DNA of 22,862 nucleotides from an uncultured Bacillota bacterium (GTDB lineage Bacteria; Bacillota; Clostridia; Oscillospirales; Oscillospiraceae), in NCBI GenBank assembly GCA_947383275.1, contig CANDCW010000036.1, positions 1-22,862 on the forward strand. Direction: 5' to 3'. The notes under the pieces were generated by a model. It was given only the letters and a program-made list of their open reading frames with translations, was not told the origin of the DNA and ran no database searches. Every line of letters begins with the position of its first letter. Position 1 is the first letter of the stretch. This document shows, piece after piece, positions 1 through 6,045 of the stretch. A program made the position numbers and the translations under genes.

Positions 1-728
1 GCCAGGGTGTGGGAGGAGGTGGTCATGGGGAAGATGCCCAGGTCCGGGTCCTTCATGGAGCCAAGCTGGCCCTCCAGCAGGATGGTTTTCCCCTCCTTCA
101 GCGCCTGGTGGACGAAAGCCACGGTATCCCCTACATAGGGTCGAATGCGTTCCCGTAGCTCCAGCAGCTGGCCCATAATCTCGTCTGCACTGATTTTGGG
201 CTGGTGGTACAAGTGCTCAAAGAGCACGTTTTTCAGCTCCACCGCCGCAGTCAACCGCTCCTTCAGCCGGGGCTCGTGGAAGAGGTCGCACACTTGGATG
301 CCCGTTTTGGCGTACTTGTCGGAGTAGAAGGGAGCGATGCCGCTCTTAGTGGAGCCGAAGGCTTTACCGCCCAGCCGGGCCTCCTCGTAGGTATCCTGAA
401 GAATGTGGTAGGGCAGCAGCAGCTGCGCCCGGTCAGCGACCATGAGCTTGGGGGCGGGCACTCCCTGGGCCTCCACCTGCTCCAGCTCGGTGGCCAGCTT
501 GGCGATGTCTAATGCTACGCCGTTGCCTATGATATTGGTGACATGGGGATAGAATATGCCGGATGGGAGGGTGTGCAGGGCAAACCGGCCGTAGTGGTTG
601 ATAATGGTGTGGCCGGCGTTTGCGCCGCCCTGGAAGCGGATGACGATATCAGACTGTTCGGCCAGCATATCAGTGACCTTGCCCTTGCCTTCATCGCCCC
701 AGTTGGCGCCTACAATTGCTTTTACCAT
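1..728 (-). CDS. purA: Adenylosuccinate synthetase, N-terminal part (gene runs off the left edge)
   Basis: PurA joins IMP and aspartate using GTP to give adenylosuccinate, the first committed step from IMP to AMP, in the cytosol. About 242 N-terminal residues are present; the family is usually about 420-430. The GTP-binding GDEGKGK motif is at residues 11-17 and the catalytic-His motif GGANAGHT at 34-41. GSTKSGIAPFYSDKYAKTG follows, and EGQLGSMKDPDLG lies near the window edge. Common PurA proteins read EGAQG...LD.D.GTYPFVTSS in that last region, so this copy looks like a divergent clade rather than a damaged gene. The ATG at 726-728 has a GGAGG ribosome site (737-741) at good spacing, and its own promoter is visible upstream. 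The identity is sure; the divergent-clade remark is from memory of the family. Confidence 0.95.
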   Translation of the reverse strand, partial: MVKAIVGANWGDEGKGKVTDMLAEQSDIVIRFQGGANAGHTIINHYGRFALHTLPSGIFYPHVTNIIGNGVALDIAKLATELEQVEAQGVPAPKLMVADRAQLLLPYHILQDTYEEARLGGKAFGSTKSGIAPFYSDKYAKTGIQVCDLFHEPRLKERLTAAVELKNVLFEHLYHQPKISADEIMGQLLELRERIRPYVGDTVAFVHQALKEGKTILLEGQLGSMKDPDLGIFPMTTSSHTL

Positions 729-797
729 AACTGTTACCTCCGGGGACGGGATTCGCAGCCGGGAACGGTTTGCCTTTTCCGCCCTTGTAACGCAGGT

Positions 798-826
798 ATT
801 ATACCCCTTTTTATTTCTGGTTGCAA
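798..826 (-). promoter_or_regulatory. Sigma-A promoter of purA
   Basis: On the minus strand, TTGCAA (821-826) and a perfect TATAAT (798-803) are separated by 17 bp. The promoter lies between the rubrerythrin terminator and the purA ribosome site, giving a leader of about 60 nt in which no riboswitch was recognised. Confidence 0.7.
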
Positions 827-827
827 G

Positions 828-870
828 GGGAAATCAAAAAACCGGCGGCATCCGTTGAGAATGCCGCCGG
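828..870 (-). terminator. Intrinsic terminator of the rubrerythrin gene
   Basis: Perfect 10-bp arms at 842-851 and 861-870 (CCGGCGGCAT/ATGCCGCCGG) enclose a 9-nt loop. Read on the minus strand they are followed by a T-rich tract at 831-841. It begins 14 nt past the rubrerythrin stop and insulates purA, which then starts from its own promoter. Confidence 0.93.
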
Positions 871-883
871 CAAGCGGAAATGC

Positions 884-1420
884 TCAGTAATTTTCGGCCT
901 TGAGCTGGAAGTAAGCCTGGGGATGGGCGCAGACGGGGCAGACCTCCGGGGCCTTGGGGCCCACACAGATGTGGCCGCAGTTGGTGCACTGCCAGATCAT
1001 GTCGCCGTCCCGGGAAAAGACCAGGCCACCCTCCACGTTGGCCAGCAGCCGGCGGTAGCGGTCCTCGTGCTCCTTCTCGATTTTGGCCACACCCTCAAAG
1101 AGGGCGGCAATATTGTCAAAGCCTTCCTCCCGAGCCTCCTGTGCCATTTTGGCATACATATCGGTCCACTCAAAGTTCTCGCCCTCGGCGGCTGCGGTCA
1201 GGTTTTCAGCGGTGGTGCCGATACCGCCCAGAAGCTTAAACCAGATCTTGGCGTGCTCCTTTTCGTTGGCCGCGGTCTCTTCAAAGATCTGGGCAATTTG
1301 GACATACCCCTCTTTTTTGGCCTTGGAGGCGAAATAGGTGTATTTGTTCCGGGCCTGGCTCTCGCCGGCAAAGGCGGCCCACAGGTTCTGTTCAGTTTTG
1401 CTCCCTTTTAATTCAGGCAT
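884..1420 (-). CDS. rbr: Rubrerythrin (diiron peroxidase with C-terminal rubredoxin domain)
   Basis: Rubrerythrin reduces hydrogen peroxide to water in the cytosol of anaerobes, drawing electrons through its rubredoxin domain. The 178-residue protein has the classical two-domain form. A ferritin-like four-helix bundle (about 1-135) carries diiron ligand positions E20, E53 and H56 and the second EKEH motif near 115-118. The C-terminal rubredoxin knuckle has C145-X2-C148 and C161-X2-C164, followed by HPQAYF. The start ATG (1418-1420) follows a GAGG-type ribosome site. It is monocistronic: a perfect consensus promoter upstream and an intrinsic terminator downstream. An operator-like palindrome just downstream of the expected transcription start suggests peroxide- or metal-responsive control, which is inference. 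Confidence 0.97.
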   Translation of the reverse strand: MPELKGSKTEQNLWAAFAGESQARNKYTYFASKAKKEGYVQIAQIFEETAANEKEHAKIWFKLLGGIGTTAENLTAAAEGENFEWTDMYAKMAQEAREEGFDNIAALFEGVAKIEKEHEDRYRRLLANVEGGLVFSRDGDMIWQCTNCGHICVGPKAPEVCPVCAHPQAYFQLKAENY

Positions 1421-1440
1421 AATAGGTTCCTCACTTTCAA

Positions 1441-1453
1441 AATAAGAATTATT
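1441..1453. promoter_or_regulatory. Operator-like palindrome (PerR-box-like) in the rubrerythrin leader
   Basis: AATAA-GAA-TTATT is a perfect 5-bp inverted repeat about 10-20 nt downstream of the predicted start. It partly resembles the PerR box (TTATAATnATTATAA), matching about 9 of 14 positions on my alignment. PerR control of rubrerythrin is known in clostridia. The assignment here is inference. Confidence 0.4.
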
Positions 1454-1470
1454 CGCATTTTAGCAACAGA

Positions 1471-1499
1471 ATTATATCAGTGGGAAATTGGTTTGTCAA
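1471..1499 (-). promoter_or_regulatory. Perfect-consensus sigma-A promoter of rubrerythrin
   Basis: On the minus strand, TTGACA (1494-1499) and TATAAT (1471-1476) are exact consensus hexamers with exactly 17 bp between them. The predicted transcription start is near 1464, giving a leader of about 45 nt. High basal expression is expected unless repressed. Confidence 0.93.
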
Positions 1500-1502
1500 T
1501 GG

Positions 1503-1520
1503 GGAAAAGAAATCTTTTCC
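1503..1520 (-). terminator. Weak terminator-like hairpin after the MATE gene
   Basis: Arms GGAAAAGA (1503-1510) and TCTTTTCC (1513-1520) pair perfectly. The hairpin begins at the last base of the MATE stop codon and ends just before the rubrerythrin -35 box. There is no good T tract after it on the minus strand, so termination may be partial. Confidence 0.4.
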
Positions 1521-2851
1521 TATCCGTAATGGTACCGTTTCCGATACCGCCAAATCAGTGCTGCCGCAACGGCCGCGCCCATTGCGTCCGCCACGGTCAC
1601 GGCCAGCCAGATGCCGTCCAGGTCCAGCATGATGGGCAGGAGGAGAACCATGCCGCCCCGGAACAGGAAGGTGCGCAGGAAGGAAATCAGCGCGGAGATG
1701 ATCCCATTGCACAGGCCGGTGAAAAACCCCGAGCCGAAAATGCCGAAACCTACAAAGAAATAGCTCAGGGCGAAGATGCGGAAGCCGTGGACGGTCATGT
1801 CTGTCAGCGCGGGGCTGTAGCCCACAAAGGCCATAGCCAGGGGCCGGGCCAGCAGCTCCGACAGGGCCACCATAGCCAGGGAGGATGCGCCAATAACGGT
1901 CAGGCTTTTGTGCAGGAGGCTTTTCAGCTCTGCCCGGTTGTCCGCCCCGAAGTGAAAGCTGATAATCGGTCCCACCCCCATGGAGAAGCCCAAAAACACC
2001 GCAGCGAAAGCGAAGTCCACATACATCATCACCGAGTAGGCCGCTACCCCGGACGCTCCAACCAGACGCATCAGCTGGAGGTTGTACAGTACGCTGATCA
2101 GGGAGGCGGACAGATTGCTCATCAACTCGGAGGAACCGTTGACGCAGGCATTTTTCAGTTCCCGGAGGTAAAGTCCGGTAGGGCAAAGCTTCAGCCGGCC
2201 TCCCGCGGGATGCAGGAAAAATAGCAGGGGCAGCCCGCCGCCCACCAGGTAGCTGAGCACCGTCCCCCAGCCTGCCCCGGCGATGCCCATGTTCAGGGGC
2301 CCGATGAGGATGTAATCCATAACGATGTTGGTAGCTCCGGAGGCCAGAGAGACAGCCAGTCCCATCTTGGGCAGCTCCGCCGTCACAAAAAAGACCTGAA
2401 AGGCCACCTGGAGCATGAAGGGGGCGGTCCCCGCCAACAGAATGCGGCCATAGGCGATGCAGTCGTCCATGAGCAGATCGCTGGCCCCGGCCAGCCGGGC
2501 AATGGGTTCGATGAGCAATGCCCCGCCAATGGAGAAAACTGTTCCCAGCCCAAGCGCTACCAGGATAATCATGGAGAAGTACCGGTTGGCCAGCTCAGGC
2601 TTGCCCTCTCCCATAGTCCGGGCTACGATGGCGCTGCCCCCGGAGCCCAGCATAAAACCGAAAGCCGACAGGATCATAGCCACCGGGAAGATGATGTTCA
2701 CTGCCGACAACGCCAGTTCCCCCACCAGGTTAGACACAAACAGGCCGTCTACCACGCTGTAGATGGAGGTGAAGATCATGGTTACAATAGAGGGCGCGGT
2801 AAAGCGGAATAGTTTTGAATAAGTAAAATGGTCGGAAAGTTGGATTTGCAT
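1520..2851 (-). CDS. MATE-family multidrug/cation antiporter
   Basis: This 443-residue membrane protein has the length, roughly twelve hydrophobic segments and two-fold layout of MATE exporters, which expel organic cations or drugs in exchange for Na+ or H+. Typical family features are the N-terminal sequence ending in PSIVTMIFTSIYSVVDGLFVS (about 20-40), a GSGGSAIVARTMGEG stretch (about 69-83) and a second-half counterpart around GFSMGVGPIISFHFGA. It belongs to the DinF/MepA-like branch common in Clostridia. The start ATG (2849-2851) has an AGAAAGG site upstream. It lies downstream of the tRNA-Leu gene, separated from it by a strong terminator, and no convincing promoter of its own was seen. 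The substrate cannot be told from the sequence. Confidence 0.92.
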   Translation of the reverse strand: MQIQLSDHFTYSKLFRFTAPSIVTMIFTSIYSVVDGLFVSNLVGELALSAVNIIFPVAMILSAFGFMLGSGGSAIVARTMGEGKPELANRYFSMIILVALGLGTVFSIGGALLIEPIARLAGASDLLMDDCIAYGRILLAGTAPFMLQVAFQVFFVTAELPKMGLAVSLASGATNIVMDYILIGPLNMGIAGAGWGTVLSYLVGGGLPLLFFLHPAGGRLKLCPTGLYLRELKNACVNGSSELMSNLSASLISVLYNLQLMRLVGASGVAAYSVMMYVDFAFAAVFLGFSMGVGPIISFHFGADNRAELKSLLHKSLTVIGASSLAMVALSELLARPLAMAFVGYSPALTDMTVHGFRIFALSYFFVGFGIFGSGFFTGLCNGIISALISFLRTFLFRGGMVLLLPIMLDLDGIWLAVTVADAMGAAVAAALIWRYRKRYHYG

Positions 2852-2878
2852 ACAGAATAAACCTTTCTAGTAGAAATA

Positions 2879-2918
2879 AAAAGTTCTCAGCTGACTACAT
2901 CGTCAACTGAGAACTTTT
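2879..2918 (-). terminator. Strong intrinsic terminator downstream of tRNA-Leu
   Basis: Arms of 17 nt at 2879-2895 and 2902-2918 pair with a single G-U-type position around a 6-nt loop, and are flanked by A and T runs on both sides. It starts 2 nt past the CCA end of the tRNA. The symmetrical A/T flanks mean it could also work in the plus direction. Confidence 0.92.
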
Positions 2919-2919
2919 G

Positions 2920-3006
2920 TGGTGCGCGAGGCGGGAGTCGAACCCGCACGCCCTTGCGAGCACTGGCACCTGAAGCCAGCGAGTCTACCAATTCCACCAC
3001 TCGCGC
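2920..3006 (-). tRNA. tRNA-Leu, anticodon CAG
   Basis: The reverse complement folds as a class II tRNA. Acceptor arms are GCGCGAG (3000-3006) and CTCGCGC (2924-2930), with discriminator A and an encoded CCA (2920-2922). The anticodon stem CTGGC/GCCAG has loop TTCAGGT, putting anticodon CAG at 2970-2972. A long variable arm is present, and the T arm is GCGGG-TTCGACT-CCCGC. It decodes CUG, a leucine codon heavily used by the genes here. It has its own promoter and terminator. Confidence 0.98.
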
Positions 3007-3033
3007 GTGTGGCACTCGTTCGGCGCAAGAAAG

Positions 3034-3062
3034 ATGATACCACATTCATCCACCGATGTCAA
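3034..3062 (-). promoter_or_regulatory. Sigma-A promoter of tRNA-Leu
   Basis: Minus-strand TTGACA (3057-3062) and TATCAT (3034-3039) are separated by 17 bp, about 28 bp from the tRNA 5' end. It is divergent from the lar operon promoter, with the -35 boxes about 80 bp apart. Confidence 0.9.
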
Positions 3063-3142
3063 CACTTTTTTCGAATTTTTTCATTTCTTTTTTACAAGGC
3101 GAATTCGGCTGAAAATCCGGGCCTTATTAGTGGATTCAGATA

Positions 3143-3172
3143 TTGACAGGCCTCGATCTATTTTGTTATACT
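3143..3172 (+). promoter_or_regulatory. Sigma-A promoter of the lar-nik operon
   Basis: TTGACA (3143-3148, exact consensus) and TATACT (3167-3172) are separated by 18 bp. The predicted transcription start is near 3179, at the beginning of the structured leader. No promoter was seen inside the following eight genes until the one for rpmE. Confidence 0.88.
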
Positions 3173-3178
3173 AGCGCT

Positions 3179-3304
3179 TAGGAGCGGCAGGAAGCCGCAA
3201 ATGGACCAGAAGGTCTTTAGAGCCATTGCAATCATTGGGAATTGGCGTCCGGCACAGAAGTCTGGATGCGGCCAGAAGGCGTACCGTATCGGTATGCTTT
3301 TTTT
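3179..3304 (+). ncRNA. Structured 5' leader of larE: candidate riboswitch/attenuator of unknown class
   Basis: The 125 nt between promoter and larE is dense in pairings. Hairpins are GCGGC/GCCGC (3184-3188/3194-3198, loop AGGAA), GACC/GGTC (3204-3207/3212-3215, loop AGAA), GCCA/TGGC (3222-3225/3243-3246), and TCCGG/CTGGA with one G-U (3248-3252/3262-3266, extendable outward). The segment GCCGC at 3194-3198 can alternatively pair with GCGGC at 3268-3272. That closes a P1 helix around the other three hairpins as a four-way junction and destroys the first hairpin. GCC-AGAA-GGC (3271-3280) overlaps the left arm of the terminator that follows. CAGAAG occurs three times (3207, 3255, 3273), in or beside loops. 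A four-way junction plus a nickel-related operon makes the NiCo riboswitch a hypothesis, but I could not match its consensus. Confidence 0.65.
3276..3304 (+). terminator. Intrinsic terminator (attenuator) in the larE leader
   Basis: GCGTACCG (3279-3286) and CGGTATGC (3290-3297) pair over 8 bp with one G-U around a TAT loop, followed directly by seven T residues (3298-3304). AAG before the stem can pair with the first Ts. It lies 25 nt before the larE start and downstream of the operon promoter, which is the arrangement of premature termination control. Confidence 0.9.
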
Positions 3305-3328
3305 AATGTTTAGAATGGGGGGATTATT

Positions 3329-4081
3329 ATGCTGGAGGGGTTCTTCAAAGAGAATCCTCGCGCCGCGCTGGCTCTTTCCGGGGGTGTGGACTCCGCGTTT
3401 TTGCTGTGGGCAGGGCTCTGTGCGGGAGCCGAGGTACGCCCCTACTTTGTCAAAACACCCTTTCAGCCCCAATTTGAGCTGGAAGATGCCTGGCGGCTAT
3501 GTGACGAGTTGGGCGTGGAGTTGGATGTGGTCGAGGTTGACATCCTTACCGACCCGCAGGTTACGGCCAATCCGCCCGACCGGTGCCGCCACTGCAAACG
3601 GCGGTTGTTTTCTGCGCTGCGGGAGCGGGCGGCGGCGGACGGTTTCTCCCTGCTGTTGGACGGCACCAACGCCTCTGATGACGCAGGAGACCGGCCCGGG
3701 ATGCAGGCGCTGCGGGAGTTGGAGGTCCGCTCCCCCCTGCGGGAGTGCGGCCTGACCAAGGAGCAAATCCGGGAGTTGTCCCGTCAGGCGGGGCTGTTTA
3801 CCTGGGACAAACCCGCCTATGCCTGCCTGGCCACCCGGGTCCCCGGCGGGAGGGCCATCACCCGGGCGGACCTGGAGCGCGTAGAGCAGGGAGAGAATCT
3901 GCTGTCCGAGTTGGGGTTTCGGGACTTCCGCCTGAGGTTGATCGCGGACGGCTGCAAGCTTCAGGTTACAGAAAAGCAGTTTTCTCAGGCGTGGGCCAGA
4001 CGGGGGGATATTTTAACTGTGCTGTCGTCCCTTTTTCATGAAATTACGCTGGACCTGAGGCCCAGGGCCGCCAGCAGATAG
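3329..4081 (+). CDS. larE: LarE, ATP-dependent sulfur transferase for nickel-pincer nucleotide
   Basis: LarE adenylates the pyridinium dicarboxylate made by LarB and inserts sulfur, giving the dithio ligand that will hold nickel. The 250-residue protein has the PP-loop ATP-pyrophosphatase motif SGGVDS at 17-22 and the family segments LLLDGTNASDD (about 108-118) and PAYACLATR (162-170). It carries C86-X2-C89 plus C166. L. plantarum LarE relies on a single sacrificial cysteine at the position of C166. LarE proteins with three cysteines have been reported to hold a [4Fe-4S] cluster that supplies sulfur catalytically, so this one is probably the Fe-S type. The start ATG (3329-3331) follows a G-rich ribosome site (3317-3323). 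It is the first gene of the operon, 12 bp before larB. Confidence 0.94.
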   Translation: MLEGFFKENPRAALALSGGVDSAFLLWAGLCAGAEVRPYFVKTPFQPQFELEDAWRLCDELGVELDVVEVDILTDPQVTANPPDRCRHCKRRLFSALRERAAADGFSLLLDGTNASDDAGDRPGMQALRELEVRSPLRECGLTKEQIRELSRQAGLFTWDKPAYACLATRVPGGRAITRADLERVEQGENLLSELGFRDFRLRLIADGCKLQVTEKQFSQAWARRGDILTVLSSLFHEITLDLRPRAASR

Positions 4082-4093
4082 GGAGGTATTTCA

Positions 4094-4852
4094 ATGGACA
4101 ACCGGCACGATATTTTACATCTGCTGCGCCAGGTTGCCGACGGTTCTGCTACCCCGGAGGAGGCGCTATCCCAGCTGAAACGGGAGCCCTTTCAGGAACT
4201 GGGGTACGCCAAAGTGGATTTCCACCGCGGCGTCCGGCAGGGGGCAGCGGAGGTTATCTACGGCGCGGGAAAGACTCCGGATCAGATCATTGGCATTGCC
4301 GGGGCTATGGGGGAGCGGGGGTGCAAAAATATCCTGATTACCCGATTGAGCAAGGAAGCGGCGGACATTGTGGGGGGAACCATCCCTCTGGAGTACCACG
4401 CGGTTCCAAAGCTGGCCGTCGCGTTTCCCGGGGAGCGAAACATGCTGGGGCATATCGTGGTGGCCACCGGCGGTACCAGCGATATGCCTGTGGCCGAGGA
4501 GGCGGCACTCACCGCCGAGATGCTGGGCAACAGGGTCACCCGCCTATATGACGTGGGGGTGGCCGGACTGCACCGCCTGCTGTCCAATTTGGAGCCGTTG
4601 ATGAGTGCCCGGTGTGTGGTGGCGGTGGCCGGAATGGAGGGAGCGCTGGCCTCTGTGGTCGGCGGGCTGGTGGACTGCCCGGTGGTCGCCGTGCCGACCA
4701 GCGTGGGGTATGGGGCCAACTTCGGGGGGCTGTCTGCTCTGTTAGCGATGCTCAACTCCTGCGCCTCCGGGTGCAGCGTGGTAAATATCGATAACGGCTT
4801 TGGCGCCGGCTACCTGGCAAGTATGATAAACCAAATGGAGGGAATCTCGTGA
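4094..4852 (+). CDS. larB: LarB, nicotinate adenine dinucleotide carboxylase/hydrolase
   Basis: LarB carboxylates C5 of the pyridine ring of nicotinic acid adenine dinucleotide and cleaves the phosphoanhydride, giving P2CMN, the substrate of LarE. The 252-residue protein has an N-terminal helical region (1-40) and a C-terminal PurE-like carboxylase domain. Family motifs are GTSDMPVAEEA (127-137), MEGALASVVGGL (181-192), PTSVGYGANFGGLSALL (201-217) and LNSCASG, whose C223 should correspond to the cysteine that forms the covalent NaAD adduct in L. plantarum LarB. The ribosome site GGGAGG precedes ATG 4094. Its stop overlaps the larC start. Confidence 0.96.
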   Translation: MDNRHDILHLLRQVADGSATPEEALSQLKREPFQELGYAKVDFHRGVRQGAAEVIYGAGKTPDQIIGIAGAMGERGCKNILITRLSKEAADIVGGTIPLEYHAVPKLAVAFPGERNMLGHIVVATGGTSDMPVAEEAALTAEMLGNRVTRLYDVGVAGLHRLLSNLEPLMSARCVVAVAGMEGALASVVGGLVDCPVVAVPTSVGYGANFGGLSALLAMLNSCASGCSVVNIDNGFGAGYLASMINQMEGIS

Positions 4853-6045
4853 GAACTGTATATTTAGAGTGTAATATGGGCGCAGCGGGGGATATGCTTA
4901 TGGCCGCGCTGTACGAGCTGATGGATTCGGCCCAGCAGGAGGCTTTTTTGCGCGCTATGAACAGCCTGGGCCTGCCCGGAGTGGAGGTGGCCCCCGCTGC
5001 CGCCAGGACCGGCGGTATCGCGGGCACCCGTATGCGGGTGACGGTCCGGGGCCGCGAGGAGCATGAGCACCACCACGAGCATGAGCACCATCACCACCAC
5101 GCCACGCCGGGACGCGTCGCGGAGCTCATCGACAGTCTGGCCCTGCCCCGGGAGGTCAGGGCCCGGGCCCGGGAAGTCTATGACGCCATTGCCCAGGCGG
5201 AGGCCCAGGCCCACGGCTGTGATGTGGGCGACGTCCACTACCACGAGGTGGGAGCGCTGGACGCAGTGGCTGACGTTGCCGGCGTGTGCTACGCCTTCCA
5301 TCTGCTGGGAGTAGATTGGGTCACGGCCTCGCCCGTGCATGTGGGCAGCGGGACGGTACATTGCGCCCACGGCGTCATGCCTATTCCCGCTCCCGCCACC
5401 GCAGCACTTTTAAAGGGCGTGCCCGTTTACGGCGGGGAGGTCCGGGGCGAGCTGTGCACGCCCACTGGAGCCGCGCTGCTGAAGTGTTTTGCGCGGAGCT
5501 TTGGGCCCATGCCACCTATGGTCACGGAGAAAATTGGATATGGGGTGGGGACCAAGGAGTTTGAACAGGCCAACTGCGTCCGGGCTTTTCTGGGAGAGGC
5601 GCAGGAGGGGGCGCATGGGGAGATTGTGGAGCTGGTGTGCAATATCGACGATATGTCCCCCGAGGCCCTGGCATTTGCCTGTTCCAGCCTGCCGGAGCTG
5701 GGGGCCCTGGATGTGTACACTACCCCTGGCACCATGAAGAAGGGCCGTCCGGGCCATGTGCTCACCGTGTTGTGCGAGCCGGGCCGGGAGGGGGAGCTTG
5801 CCCGGCACATTCTGGCCCAGACCACCACCAACGGCCTGCGGGTCCGGCGGTGCGGCAAGTATTTCCTTGCCCCCGGAGCGGGACAGGTCCAGACCCCGTG
5901 GGGGCCGGTGGGGGTAAAGCTGGCGCGGGGGTACGGCGTGTCCCACGCCAAGCCGGAGTTTGAGGACGTGGCCGCGCTGGCCCGGGAGAACGGCCTGCCT
6001 TATCAGGCGGTTTTCGAGGCCGCGCTGAGGCGGATGGAGGAGTAA
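4849..6045 (+). CDS. larC: LarC, nickel insertion enzyme (cyclometallase), single-ORF form
   Basis: LarC uses CTP to insert nickel into the dithio-pincer ligand, completing the NPN cofactor. The 398-residue protein starts at GTG 4849, which overlaps the larB stop (GTGA) and follows a GGAGGGA site. Features are the N-terminal ECNMGAAGDMLMAAL (7-21), a histidine-rich metal-binding stretch at 72-84 (ten His), the central CTPTGAALL, and the C-terminal nucleotide-binding part with NIDDMSPEAL, TPGTMKKGRPG and TTTNGLRVRR. In L. plantarum this protein is encoded by larC1 and larC2 and needs a frameshift; here it is one continuous frame. The next gene starts immediately after the TAA. Confidence 0.95.
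   Translation: MRTVYLECNMGAAGDMLMAALYELMDSAQQEAFLRAMNSLGLPGVEVAPAAARTGGIAGTRMRVTVRGREEHEHHHEHEHHHHHATPGRVAELIDSLALPREVRARAREVYDAIAQAEAQAHGCDVGDVHYHEVGALDAVADVAGVCYAFHLLGVDWVTASPVHVGSGTVHCAHGVMPIPAPATAALLKGVPVYGGEVRGELCTPTGAALLKCFARSFGPMPPMVTEKIGYGVGTKEFEQANCVRAFLGEAQEGAHGEIVELVCNIDDMSPEALAFACSSLPELGALDVYTTPGTMKKGRPGHVLTVLCEPGREGELARHILAQTTTNGLRVRRCGKYFLAPGAGQVQTPWGPVGVKLARGYGVSHAKPEFEDVAALARENGLPYQAVFEAALRRMEE

Noticed and set aside
2852..2906. A MATE promoter using TTGACG at 2901-2906 inside the tRNA terminator
   Set aside because: The best -10 match (TTTTAT) would need a 19-bp spacer and is weak. Read-through or an unseen promoter is equally possible.
3179..3304. Calling the larE leader a NiCo riboswitch outright
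   Set aside because: The four-way junction and gene context fit, but I could not align its conserved junction purines to a remembered consensus, so it is reported as an unclassified candidate.
4849..6045. Frameshift site splitting LarC as in Lactobacillus
   Set aside because: The frame is continuous over 398 residues and contains both the N-terminal and C-terminal family blocks.
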